Shown in pieces: positions 16,102 through 23,804 of a DNA stretch of 47,915 nucleotides. Origin of the DNA: Bacteriovorax sp. Its GTDB lineage: Bacteria > Bdellovibrionota > Bacteriovoracia > Bacteriovoracales > Bacteriovoracaceae. The notes beneath the pieces are model-generated. The model ran no database searches. It was not told where the DNA came from and saw only the letters and a list, made by a program, of their open reading frames with translations. Location of the stretch: the NCBI GenBank assembly GCA_028710485.1, contig JAQTTZ010000021.1, forward strand, positions 1-47,915, given 5' to 3'. The position numbers and the translations under genes are program-made. The stretch's first letter is position 1. Each line of letters opens with the position of its first letter.

Positions 16102-16545
16102 ATGAAGTTCACGAAAGAAGAATGGAAAAGAAAAATGTGTATGCGAGTTGCTCAGATTATGCACGATAATTTTGAAAACGGCTCATCAGGAATTCATTCA
16201 CGTATATTTGAAGTGTTGATTCCAGATGAAGTAGTGTTGGTCGGAGAATCGCTAAAAGGTAATGACTATAGAGAACATGTTGTTCCTTGCTGTTTAATTC
16301 GTGATGAATGTTGGAAAATGTTTAAAGGTGGCGCGAATACAGAAGATGTAGCTTTTGCAATTGAAAGGCACATTGTCATTGTTAGAATAACTTTTGAAGA
16401 AGCTGATCATTTGGATAAGTCCTTGAGACTAAAAAATGTGATGCCGAATGGATGGGAGTTTAATAAAGGTGATATTTACGACCGTCTCAAAGAAGCAGGA
16501 ATTGAATTTAATCTTTACGAAGATGCTAAGAAGGATGCTGCTTAG
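16102..16545 (+). CDS. Conserved hypothetical protein
   Basis: 147 residues from the ATG at 16102, which follows TTGGATAA; an upstream in-frame start at 16030 looks spurious. It begins MKFTKEEWKRKMCMRVAQIM. Notable features are HSRIFEVLIPDEVVLVGESL, EHVVPCCLIRDECW with a Cys pair, and HIVIVRITFEEADHLD. I recognise the general look of a conserved uncharacterised protein but can name no domain or function. It is soluble with no signal peptide. Confidence 0.6.
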   Translation: MKFTKEEWKRKMCMRVAQIMHDNFENGSSGIHSRIFEVLIPDEVVLVGESLKGNDYREHVVPCCLIRDECWKMFKGGANTEDVAFAIERHIVIVRITFEEADHLDKSLRLKNVMPNGWEFNKGDIYDRLKEAGIEFNLYEDAKKDAA

Positions 16546-16547
16546 TA

Positions 16548-16670
16548 ATTGATGGAATTAAATTTTGGGGTTCCCCAATTCAACCTTGGTTTCATTTATT
16601 GGAAATTTGATTCCTTCTGATAAAGATGTTCTTATTACGAATGGACCGCCGTTGGAATTTTAGACTTGTA
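16548..16670 (+). pseudogene. Third, fragmentary phosphoesterase copy
   Basis: The DNA reads IDGIKFWGSPIQPWF, matching IEGIKFWGSPIQPWF of the intact gene at 1456. After a deletion it goes on with LIPSDKDVLITNGPP, matching LIPTDTDVLITHGPP. The motif histidine is changed and further frame loss follows. Only the middle of the gene remains. As with the other two copies it lies directly before a toxin-antitoxin-type gene, here a broken HipA. Confidence 0.85.
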
Positions 16671-16689
16671 ATCTGAAACTCTAGCATTG

Positions 16690-17070
16690 AGTAACTATAA
16701 TCGTTCGGGGGGAGATGCTCACTTGAAAAATATTTCTTTGATTTATGAAAATGAAAATGAAAATGAAAATGGAGCAAAGACTTTGCTTAGTCCAGCTTAT
16801 GACTTAATTTCAACTGATCTGTACATTTATGATGACAATGAAGAATCGGCACTTGCTATCAATGGGAAAAAAATAAATTAGAAGCTTCTAATTTATTGGT
16901 TTTGGCGAAGAGTTTGGGAATCAATGCAAAGGTGCATGAGAAAATTATTTCCAATTTTTAAATATTGCGGCCTGTTTGGGACAAGATCATCGATAAAAGC
17001 TTTATAGATGAAAAAAAGAAAAAAGAATTAAAAAAACTTATTCTAAGAAAATGGATAGATTTAATTAAAC
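16690..17070 (+). pseudogene. HipA-family kinase remnant
   Basis: Only the C-terminal third survives. GGDAHLKNISLIYE is the HipA catalytic motif and LLSPAYDLISTDLYI the metal-binding motif. A shift near the A7 run at about 16865-16871 moves the frame to KLEASNLLVLAKSLGINAKV, which ends in a stop. Another frame then encodes WDKIIDKSFIDEKKKKELKK, a typical HipA end. It belongs to a different HipA subfamily from the intact gene at 5945 (DAHLKN rather than NDSHSKN), so it is not a simple copy of it. Confidence 0.85.
16747..16770 (+). repeat. (GAAAAT)4 hexanucleotide repeat
   Basis: Four perfect tandem copies inside the HipA remnant, encoding an EN dipeptide repeat. Six-base units keep frame, so it would change length without switching the gene. 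Confidence 0.85.
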
Positions 17071-17226
17071 GTATCCAGCAAGTCGCAGTAAGGATTATTC
17101 AACCAGAAAATTTGAAACGGCTACAAGTTACAACTCAAAGGCAATATTTTCTCTGCTTTTTGTACTCTTGGTATTTCTATTCGATTTTTATAAGTTGTAT
17201 GGTTTTTAATTAAAAAAATCTACCCT

Positions 17227-17322
17227 CGACTATGATCCCAAATAGTATTAAAGTATTTTTAACAACGATGCTCATTAGTGTTCATTAAGTAGTTAAAGCT
17301 TGATTGCAATCTGATAAGAAAA
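17227..17322. repeat. Intergenic repeat, copy C (truncated)
   Basis: Matches about the first 95 bases of copies A and B, including AACAACGATGCTC and GCTTGATTGCAATCTGA, then diverges. The part containing the AGGTGGCCACCT palindrome is missing. It begins just after the HipA remnant, as copy A begins just after intact hipA. Confidence 0.8.
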
Positions 17323-17359
17323 TTTTTATCCATTTTTCACTTTAAGTACTTAAGAAGTA

Positions 17360-17378
17360 CACTCTTTTTTAAAGAGTG
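17360..17378. other. Perfect hairpin of unknown role
   Basis: CACTCTTT and AAAGAGTG form an 8-bp stem with a 3-base loop. No U-tract follows on either strand, so it is not a standard terminator. The surrounding 17216-17484 stretch holds copy C and no gene. Confidence 0.4.
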
Positions 17379-17484
17379 ATCACTACAATCAACACGACGA
17401 TTCTGAGCTAATTAATACAGATGAGTATTTTTGATCTATTTATGATTTTTTTGTGTTAATAAATACACAGATGCGGAGAATTAG

Positions 17485-17800
17485 ATGAAATACATAATCA
17501 GAAAAGCTGAACCAAAAGATGCTTTTGGAATATACACGGCCCACATGAAGTCCATCCAAGAAGTCTGCTCTCGCGATCACAGCTCGGAGGAAGTAGATGC
17601 CTGGGTATTGGTCGAAAAATGATGGATCTTTTATTTCTTGAATGCGATCTACTAAATGCTACGGAACTTAATCTGCATTCGACTATAACGGCACATTCTT
17701 TTTATTTGAAGTTGGGATTTGTTGATAGTGCTCCGATGACGACGGTGATTATTAACAATGCGTCTGTACGATGCACGCCAATGAAGTTAAAATATAAAGC
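17485..17800 (+). pseudogene. GNAT acetyltransferase remnant
   Basis: The start is a normal GNAT N-terminus (MKYIIRKAEPKDAFGIYTAH), reaching EEVDAWVLVEK and then TGA at 17620. In the next frame a GNAT C-terminus follows (NLHSTITAHSFYLKLGFVDS, then INNASVRCTPMKLKY). The central acetyl-CoA binding part is missing, so this is an internal deletion with a frame change. The second frame runs without a stop into the methyltransferase gene. Confidence 0.85.
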
Positions 17801-17822
17801 TATGAAAGAAAAAATATTAAAT

Positions 17823-18632
17823 ATGGACACAGTCGCAAAAACATCACTGTTAACGGCTGCCATGCGCGCCGTAGAGAGCAGACGTAGCGAAAGCGAAGGT
17901 CGTTTATTTTCGGATCCATACGCAGAAGTATTGGCCGGAGCAGAGGGATTTTCTCTTTTAGAAAAGGCCATCGCAGCAGCTGGAGATCAACCCGCAATTG
18001 CAATCAGAACAGCTTATATGGATTCGCGAATTGAATCAGCACTAAAGCTAGGAGTACGTCAGTTTGTATTTCTGGCAGCGGGAATGGATTCTCGTGCCTT
18101 TCGAATGACTTTTCCTTCTTGCACAAAAATTTTTGAGCTAGATCGAAAAGAAGTGTTTAACTACAAGCAAGAGAAACTTAAAAACATAGATCCTAAATGT
18201 GAAAGAATAACTCTGGCAGTTGATCTAAAAGATGAATGGACCAATAAATTAATTGAGGCCGGCCTTAAAACTCATGAACCCACTTTGTGGTTAGTAGAAG
18301 GCCTACTTATGTATTTAAAAGAATCTCAAGTTACAAATTTGCTAAACCAAATTAATCAATTAGCCTCAACAAATGATATAATGCTTTTTGATATTCTAAC
18401 TCGCACTTTGATTGAAGCGCCTTATATGCAAAACCAACTTCAGTTCTTAGAAAGCATCGGAGCTCCTTGGTATTTTGGCGTCAATGAACCAGAAGAATTT
18501 ATGAAAAAATTTGGTTGGGATGCCGTTGCCACACAAGCAAGTGAGTTTGCTCCTACCCGTTGGCCTTTTCCAACCGTTCCTAGAAATGTACCGAATGTTC
18601 CCCGCGGTTTTTATATTGAGGCACGCAAATGA
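17823..18632 (+). CDS. Class I SAM-dependent methyltransferase (TIGR00027/LCMT-like)
   Basis: 269 residues from the ATG at 17823, chosen because the family normally starts just before the KTSLLTAAMRAVESRR motif. LFSDPYAEVLAG and RTAYMDSRIESAL are diagnostic. FVFLAAGMDSRAFRM is the SAM-binding glycine-containing motif I analogue, and FELDRKEV holds the acidic residue that binds the ribose. LWLVEGLLMYL is the later motif. The substrate of this group is unknown, though some are O-methyltransferases. Its stop overlaps the exonuclease start (ATGA). An upstream GNAT fragment is open in the same frame. Confidence 0.85.
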   Translation: MDTVAKTSLLTAAMRAVESRRSESEGRLFSDPYAEVLAGAEGFSLLEKAIAAAGDQPAIAIRTAYMDSRIESALKLGVRQFVFLAAGMDSRAFRMTFPSCTKIFELDRKEVFNYKQEKLKNIDPKCERITLAVDLKDEWTNKLIEAGLKTHEPTLWLVEGLLMYLKESQVTNLLNQINQLASTNDIMLFDILTRTLIEAPYMQNQLQFLESIGAPWYFGVNEPEEFMKKFGWDAVATQASEFAPTRWPFPTVPRNVPNVPRGFYIEARK

Positions 18633-19501
18633 AGAAATTTTTTGTTGATAAGATTTATAACGCAGATAAAAGCGTGACAATTCGTGAATTTACAGAATTA
18701 TCTCCCGATTTATTTAATAAAGCAGTCGTGATGAATTCTGATCTGGGATTTTGTTCTATTTTAGACACTGAAACAACCGGCCTGGACCATGTAAAAGACG
18801 AAATAATAGAGATTGCCATAAGAAAGTGGATTTACCACAAAAGAGAGCATTACTTAATTAAACCAGTTGAAGAATATTCTGAACTAAATGAACCAGAACG
18901 GAATGTTATATCAGAGGTCATTACTGAACTTACAGGAATAACAAAGGAAGATGTTAAAGGTAAAAAAATTAATTGGGGAATTGTCTCCAAGATTATTGGA
19001 GAATCAGATTTTGTACTTGCCCATAATGCTGGATTTGACAGGCCAATGATTGAAGCTGTAGCGGAAGTGAGCAAGATATCAGCATCAAAAATTTGGACGT
19101 GCTCTTTTAAGCAAGTTGATTGGGCCCAAATGGGATTTTTATCAGCGAAGCAAGAACTACTAAGTCTTTTTCATGGATTTCACTATTCAGGGCATAGAGC
19201 ACTTACTGACATTGATGCTCTCGCCAATCTAATATTGCAAGGTGATTATTTAAAAGAAATTTTAGCAAATGCTAAAACTAGGCAAGTCTGTGTTGATTGT
19301 GTACAAGCTCCATTTGAATCCAAAGATATTTTAAAGAATAATGGTTTTTCATGGGATGCTCCAAATAAATTTTGGACAAGATTAGTTTCAGAGCCCGAGC
19401 TCGATGAAATGAAAAACTTTTTGACAGAAGAAGTTTATCCTAAAGGAAAGATGAAAGCTGAGTTTTCAGCAATAGAGTTGAGAGATCGTTTTAAGGCGTA
19501 G
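18629..19501 (+). CDS. DEDDh 3'-5' exonuclease with extra C-terminal domain
   Basis: 290 residues. The exonuclease core (about 40-200) has ExoI DTETTG at 46-51, ExoII with LAHNAGFD near 130-137 and ExoIII HRALTDIDA near 190-198: all four acidic residues plus the active His. A C-terminal part (about 215-290) has a Cys pair (CVDCVQAPF) and NNGFSWDAPNKFWTRLV. Relatives are DNA polymerase epsilon-like or RNase T-like exonucleases. It is coupled to the methyltransferase gene by ATGA, suggesting linked function. Confidence 0.87.
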   Translation: MKKFFVDKIYNADKSVTIREFTELSPDLFNKAVVMNSDLGFCSILDTETTGLDHVKDEIIEIAIRKWIYHKREHYLIKPVEEYSELNEPERNVISEVITELTGITKEDVKGKKINWGIVSKIIGESDFVLAHNAGFDRPMIEAVAEVSKISASKIWTCSFKQVDWAQMGFLSAKQELLSLFHGFHYSGHRALTDIDALANLILQGDYLKEILANAKTRQVCVDCVQAPFESKDILKNNGFSWDAPNKFWTRLVSEPELDEMKNFLTEEVYPKGKMKAEFSAIELRDRFKA

Positions 19502-19633
19502 ATAAGTTTTTATTGACGAGCTTATAGTGCATTAATAGAAGAAATTGTCTTTAAGCAGATATAATTCCAAGGACAAGATTATGCAGATCATGTATTTATG
19601 CTGCTTTCTTTTCTGCTTATTAAAAAATTAATA

Positions 19634-20023
19634 TTATAGTTCTTCTAAGACTTTCTCTAGCTTGAAATCAGCTTCAGTTGCCAGTTGCTGAAGTTCTTTA
19701 TCGCCAAGAATTGCCATTAGTGATGAAGGTTTTGTAAGTTCAACTGAAACTTTTTCTTTGTCGATCATACGAACGACAGCATTACATGGAATGAGGCTTG
19801 TGACATCCGTGTTTCTTTGGAACGCCTCATAGGCAAGGGCGGGATTACATGCTCCGAGGATTATGACAGGAGGAAGGTCTTTTCCTAATTTCTCTTTGAT
19901 TTTCTCATGAAAATCAATCCGAGTGAGAACGCCAAAGCCCTGTTGACCCAATTTTTCAATGAGTCTTTTAGTAACCTCATCAATCTGTCCTTTTACCTCT
20001 TTTTTGAAATTAATTGATAACAT
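19634..20023 (-). CDS. DUF302 protein
   Basis: 129 residues with the DUF302 pattern: FKKEVKGQIDEVTKRLIEKLGQQGFGVLTRID, then PPVIILGACNPALAYEAF and IPCNAVVRM. The family is widespread and uncharacterised; genes often sit beside metal or sulfur handling genes. It is cytoplasmic with no signal. It lies 42 bases after the His/Met-rich lipoprotein gene and has AGGAG 6 bases before its ATG, so the two probably form an operon. Confidence 0.9.
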   Translation of the reverse strand: MLSINFKKEVKGQIDEVTKRLIEKLGQQGFGVLTRIDFHEKIKEKLGKDLPPVIILGACNPALAYEAFQRNTDVTSLIPCNAVVRMIDKEKVSVELTKPSSLMAILGDKELQQLATEADFKLEKVLEEL

Positions 20024-20065
20024 AAGTTCTCCTGATATTTCGAAATTTGATAAAATTAATTTTTA

Positions 20066-20341
20066 TTACCAACCATGCATACAGCCACCATGGCCATCAT
20101 GCCTCATCATCATGCCATGCGAATGGCAATCTGGACAATTGGTCATCATGTATTCGCGGCATTCAGAAATAGATTTATTGGACTTTAAACAGTCGGCCAT
20201 TTTTTGATGCATTTCGGACATTTGTTTTCTTTCGCTTGAGGAAATATTTGACCAATTATCATTGTTCTGTGGAGCTGATTTATCCTGAGCATGGGAACAA
20301 GAAATTAAAACAGAGAATAAAACTATTGTTATCTTTTTCAC
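20066..20341 (-). CDS. His/Met/Cys-rich lipoprotein, probable metal binder
   Basis: 91 residues starting with GTG at 20341, 7 bases after CGGAGG. A short signal ends in the lipobox LISC (Cys15). The C-terminus (NCPDCHSHGMMMRHDGHGGC, then MHGW) is packed with metal-liganding His, Met and Cys. Copper or another soft metal is the likely ligand, by composition only. It is co-directional with the DUF302 gene and may be a periplasmic metal sink. Confidence 0.8.
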   Translation of the reverse strand: MKKITIVLFSVLISCSHAQDKSAPQNNDNWSNISSSERKQMSEMHQKMADCLKSNKSISECREYMMTNCPDCHSHGMMMRHDGHGGCMHGW

Positions 20342-20489
20342 AAATTACCTCCGATAAAGAAGATACACTTTTAAAAATGCAACATAAATGCCAAACAAGT
20401 TCGAACTAGCAATTAGCGACGAGGGTTTCTGCCTCTATAATTTATACTATTGGCTTTTCAATACGATAACTTCAAAGTAATTAATAAAT

Positions 20490-21368
20490 ATGTGTAAATT
20501 CCTCTTACTATTTCTCTTTATTTTAGTTGTGCCAGTCAAAGCGCGCAGCTCAGACTATTCCATTCCTATTTGTAAAAATTTAGTAAGGCCACAATCATTT
20601 TTAGTGGATTCAGGTGTAACCTGTGAATCAATAGAACGCTTCGAAAAAATATTCCAAACCGTCCAGCGAAGTTTAGGACTTCCATCGTCCTTTCCTCGTG
20701 TTTTTTTTAAATCAACTGGCTATGAATCCTGGAGTACATTTGGGAACTTGATACTTGTTAATCAAAGGCAAATGTCTTGGGATCAAGCTAAAACAAATGA
20801 TCAGCGTGATATGGTTTGGATACACGAGATTGGTCACTTGGTTTTCCAAGAAATGCTTAAAAAAGATTTCAAAGAACTTGATTGTTTCACAAAATATATG
20901 GAACAAGATGCCGAGGAAAAGTGGAGAAATAAAAATCCATTATTTGATACGAGTAAAATTCTTAATTCATTTTGGTCTTCAAAATGTAAAAACGCCCGAG
21001 ATTTACAAACTTCATATTCAGAGCTATTTGCAGATTTTATTGTTTCCACTGTTCTTAACGACATAAATGCGCCCTTAAAATACATGCAAAACTTGAATAC
21101 ACCTCAAAGCGAACAAATTAAAATTTTATTATATGATTTTGGCTCACAACACCCAATTGATACTTGTTTAAACGAAGATCCGCATTTTTATTTTGCGCCT
21201 TCTAGAAGTGTAATTGGATCAAGATATTTTCCAGTCAAGCGAGCAAAAAATAATGTTATTGAGCTTTATAATGTCTTAAAGGATGATTTGTTGTTGTATA
21301 ATAGCAAAGGACAATCTCTTTCTGACTGTAAAGTGGCCAACCTTCGACTCATTCCCAAAATAAAATAA
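20490..21368 (+). CDS. Secreted metallopeptidase candidate (HExxH)
   Basis: 292 residues with a signal peptide (MCKFLLLFLFILVVPVKARS). The zinc motif HEIGHLVFQE lies near 112-121. YSELFADFIV about 65 residues later supplies acidic residues (gluzincin-like arrangement), and two Cys (PICKNL, VTCESI) lie near the N-terminus of the mature protein. The peptidase family is not one I can name. It likely acts in the periplasm or outside. It ends 4 bases before the following GNAT gene. Confidence 0.7.
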   Translation: MCKFLLLFLFILVVPVKARSSDYSIPICKNLVRPQSFLVDSGVTCESIERFEKIFQTVQRSLGLPSSFPRVFFKSTGYESWSTFGNLILVNQRQMSWDQAKTNDQRDMVWIHEIGHLVFQEMLKKDFKELDCFTKYMEQDAEEKWRNKNPLFDTSKILNSFWSSKCKNARDLQTSYSELFADFIVSTVLNDINAPLKYMQNLNTPQSEQIKILLYDFGSQHPIDTCLNEDPHFYFAPSRSVIGSRYFPVKRAKNNVIELYNVLKDDLLLYNSKGQSLSDCKVANLRLIPKIK

Positions 21369-21372
21369 CTTC

Positions 21373-21828
21373 ATGAATAATTATAAAAATAACTTAAAAT
21401 TAATTCCATTTTGCCAAGAGGGCTTAGATGAAGCTTATAAAATTTATAAGAAAGAACTTTATGATGTCATTGAAAAAGTCTTTGGTTGGGATGACAAATT
21501 TCAATCCGATAGATTTCAAAAATCATATAAACTGGAGTGGTTTCATTGGATTGAGAACCAAGATGAACGAATCGGGTATGTATGCTTTTTCCAAACTGAA
21601 AATGAAAATGAAATTCATATTTCTCTTTTGATAATAACAAGAGAATTGCAAGGCAACGGCCATGGTAAAGATGTGATGTTCATCATTGAACAAAATGCAA
21701 AACAACAAAACCTTAAAGTAGCACTTTCTTCCTTTAAAGAAAATAAAAGGGCAGTAAGTTTTTATCAAAATCTAGGATATAAAATTGCAAGTCAAGATGA
21801 ACATTTTATTGATTTAGTTCTAGAATAA
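21373..21828 (+). CDS. GNAT acetyltransferase
   Basis: 151 residues with the GNAT order: FCQEGLDEAYKIYKKELYDVIEK, RIGYVCFFQTENENEIHISLLIITRELQGNGHGKDVMFII (acetyl-CoA site, about 67-105, Q/R-x-x-G-x-G as QGNGHG) and NKRAVSFYQNLGYKIA (about 124-139). Substrate unknown. It starts 4 bases after the peptidase gene, so the two are probably co-transcribed. Confidence 0.85.
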   Translation: MNNYKNNLKLIPFCQEGLDEAYKIYKKELYDVIEKVFGWDDKFQSDRFQKSYKLEWFHWIENQDERIGYVCFFQTENENEIHISLLIITRELQGNGHGKDVMFIIEQNAKQQNLKVALSSFKENKRAVSFYQNLGYKIASQDEHFIDLVLE

Positions 21829-21882
21829 GAAGTTATTCATTACTTTCTTGGAGACAGAATTTTGCTGCGTGAAAATAAAATT

Positions 21883-22321
21883 ATGAATCGACAACCCATC
21901 CAAATCTTACTGATTCCGTTTCGAAAACAAGAAGCCTTGTTTCAATTTGCAATTTTCAAAAGATCAGATTCCAATTACTGGCAATGCTGGAGGAGTTGAA
22001 GGGGCAGAATCACCTGCTCAAGCAGCAAGCCGAGAGGCATTTGAGGAAGCAGGGATTCAAAATGCAAATTTAATAGTCTTAGATTCTATATGTTGCATGC
22101 CTGCTGATATATTTCGGGATTGGAAACATTGGCCGAAAGAGACTTACGTTGTTAAGGAATTTTCTTTTGGGGTTAAAACTAACGACAATAATTTTGTTTT
22201 GAGTGATGAGCATACTGAATCGAGATGGTGCTCTTATGATGAGGCGATTAGTTTGTTAAAATGGGATAGCAATAAGACTGCCCTATGGGAACTTTACCAA
22301 CGACTAAATAATCTAGCATAA
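21883..22321 (+). pseudogene. Frameshifted Nudix hydrolase
   Basis: From ATG 21883 the frame gives a proper Nudix N-terminus (MNRQPIQILLIPFRKQEALF, then AIFKRSDSNYWQ) but hits a stop shortly after. The next frame carries the rest: GNAGGVEGAESPAQAASREA then FEEAGI, the Nudix box. At the junction (about 21979-21985) WQ is followed directly by the A of AGGVE, so 5 bases (or an equivalent) appear lost. No good start exists for the second frame, so the gene is probably dead unless the shift is a sequencing error. Confidence 0.8.
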
Positions 22322-22340
22322 AAAATTATTTAAATAGGCA

Positions 22341-22374
22341 GTTCGAAAGTCATCCACTTGGGGGCGCCATTTTG
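22341..22374. repeat. Short repeat R1 (transposon-end-like)
   Basis: The start GTTCGAAAGTCATCCACTTG continues to GGGCGCCATTTT. Related copies are at 23669 and 24347 in the same orientation. It lies 19 bases after the Nudix stop. Confidence 0.65.
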
Positions 22375-22545
22375 CTACAGGAAAGCCTGTTTCTAGTGAA
22401 ATCTCTTTTAAAGGTAATTGGATCAATGATGGCCTCCCAAACCGCAGGCACTTCCTTTAGCCTGAGATTTTTTAGGTCTCCGGCTCTTGGAATATTTATT
22501 GAAAGTCTTTGTAGATCGAAACTGGATTTGGAATTCTGATTAGAG
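22345..22545 (-). other. Open-frame fragment without a start
   Basis: On the minus strand a frame of about 65 codons (containing LQRLSINIPRAGDLKNLRLK then EVPAVWEAIIDPITF) has no start and ends inside repeat R1. It may be the remains of a gene cut by a mobile element. I do not recognise the protein. Nothing else is seen in 22322-22622. Confidence 0.3.
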
Positions 22546-22622
22546 AATTAAAAATCACACGATTAACTTTACTTAAGTAGATTCAAGATTTAATCAAAGT
22601 TCTCCCGAGATAAGCATATTTA

Positions 22623-23195
22623 TTATTTCAAGTCGTAAGGAAAAGGCCCCTGTTCGCTTATCACAGCTTCATTTAAGTCATATTTAAAAGTTGTCTGGTA
22701 GTCTTTGCAAAATTGAGTTAGTTCAATAAATCCATATTCGACTTTGCAAATATAAGGTTTTGATTTTTTTTGAACGACTGTTTTTGTTAGGGTACTTTCT
22801 TTATCAAGTTGAACGGTGATGTCTTTAGATTTCAAATTATATGCAAAAAAGCCATCAGCACAGGGTTGACCTTTTTCCATAGTAGTACTTTCTGCTTTTA
22901 ATATTTTCCCTGTTAATCTTATTCCGTTGATATCAAATTCAGCATGTGTACCATTTTCTTTGAATTCATCGCTTTCTTTGAGCTTATAAATATCGCCCCA
23001 TTTAGACGATGAATAGTTCATTGCTTCACTGTCATCTAATCTAATAACTTGAGTTCTCACATCATGGCAATTAGTACTATCTACAAATTTCACAATGGAG
23101 ATTTGTTGTGATGCTTTAATTTCTTCAGGAGTCATCTCTTTTGCAAATAGTGAAGCAGATAGAAGAAAAGTAGATAAAATGATTATTGATTTCAT
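22623..23195 (-). CDS. Secreted protein of unknown function
   Basis: 190 residues from the ATG at 23195, which has TTGGAG 7 bases upstream; an in-frame TTG four codons earlier is unlikely. A signal peptide (MKSIIILSTFLLSASLFA) precedes a charged mature protein with Cys near NCHDVR, QPCADGFFAYNL and ICKVEYGF ... FCKDY, possibly two disulfides. No family recognised. It is a monocistronic periplasmic or secreted protein. Confidence 0.7.
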   Translation of the reverse strand: MKSIIILSTFLLSASLFAKEMTPEEIKASQQISIVKFVDSTNCHDVRTQVIRLDDSEAMNYSSSKWGDIYKLKESDEFKENGTHAEFDINGIRLTGKILKAESTTMEKGQPCADGFFAYNLKSKDITVQLDKESTLTKTVVQKKSKPYICKVEYGFIELTQFCKDYQTTFKYDLNEAVISEQGPFPYDLK

Positions 23196-23370
23196 AAAAT
23201 TCTCCAATAGCTGTTAGATCACACATGTTTGCTTATCTTGAGAAAAATAAATGCAATAGGGGTGCCGAATTTTTGCAATAAAATTCTGATAGCTTAGAAA
23301 CAACAGCACTCACAAATCCTCGTAAGTCATTGACAGGTGTATAGTTTCTAGACGATTCCGGCGATGTACT

Positions 23371-23416
23371 TACCACGCGATTCTGTCCTCTCTTAATTAC
23401 CACGCGACTTTGTCCT
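23371..23416. repeat. Tandem direct repeat, transposon-end-like
   Basis: TACCACGCGATTCTGTCCT (23371-23389) and TACCACGCGACTTTGTCCT (23398-23416) differ at two bases and start 27 bp apart. Multiple short repeats of this sort occur at ends of IS21-like elements, but no transposase is present. Confidence 0.55.
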
Positions 23417-23486
23417 TTTATAACTTTTTTGTAATCCTCTTAGGAAATTGAACTTTCAATAGTTTTACTGCTTAAAAAGGGATTAA

Positions 23487-23639
23487 GGATGGTCCGTTGC
23501 CGGTACATGTGTAGCTCACGGTGGGATGAATACTTCCTATTTGGGAGTCTTTGAAACAGGTGGAGTCGGTACTTATACCAATAAAGGAACAAATTTAGTT
23601 TTGTGTAGTTCTAGCGGTTCTTGCCTGACGTACCACTAG
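23487..23639 (+). pseudogene. C-terminal fragment of a secreted-type protein
   Basis: A 50-residue frame without a start, reading WSVAGTCVAHGGMNTSYLGV then FETGGVGTYTNKGTNLVLCS and ending CLTYH. Its Gly/Thr/Asn/Ser richness and paired Cys suggest the end of an exported protein. It sits between two repeat blocks (23371 and 23669), as if left behind by rearrangement. No homologue recognised. Confidence 0.35.
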
Positions 23640-23668
23640 TCAACTGCTCCTAAGAATTAGCACAAGTA

Positions 23669-23754
23669 GTTCGAAAGTTATCCACTTGGTGCGCCATTTA
23701 AAAAATCGCTAAAATTTCAGAATATTGCAAGACTACCCAAGTGGATGTCTCGAA
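23669..23754. mobile_element. Possible 86-bp MITE (repeat R2 with inverted partner)
   Basis: GTTCGAAAGTTATCCACTTG at 23669-23688 is answered by CCAAGTGGATGTCTCGAA at 23737-23754, imperfect terminal inverted repeats of about 18 bp around an AT-rich non-coding centre. The left arm is the same repeat as R1 and R3. Confidence 0.5.
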
Positions 23755-23804
23755 AAATATCCTGTAGACTTTACTTTCTTAGCATAATCTAAATGAGGTA
23801 AAAA

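Noticed and set aside
21947..22321. Intact short Nudix gene starting at TTG 21947
   Set aside because: The preceding ATG frame clearly encodes the missing Nudix N-terminus in another frame, so a frameshifted gene explains the data better.
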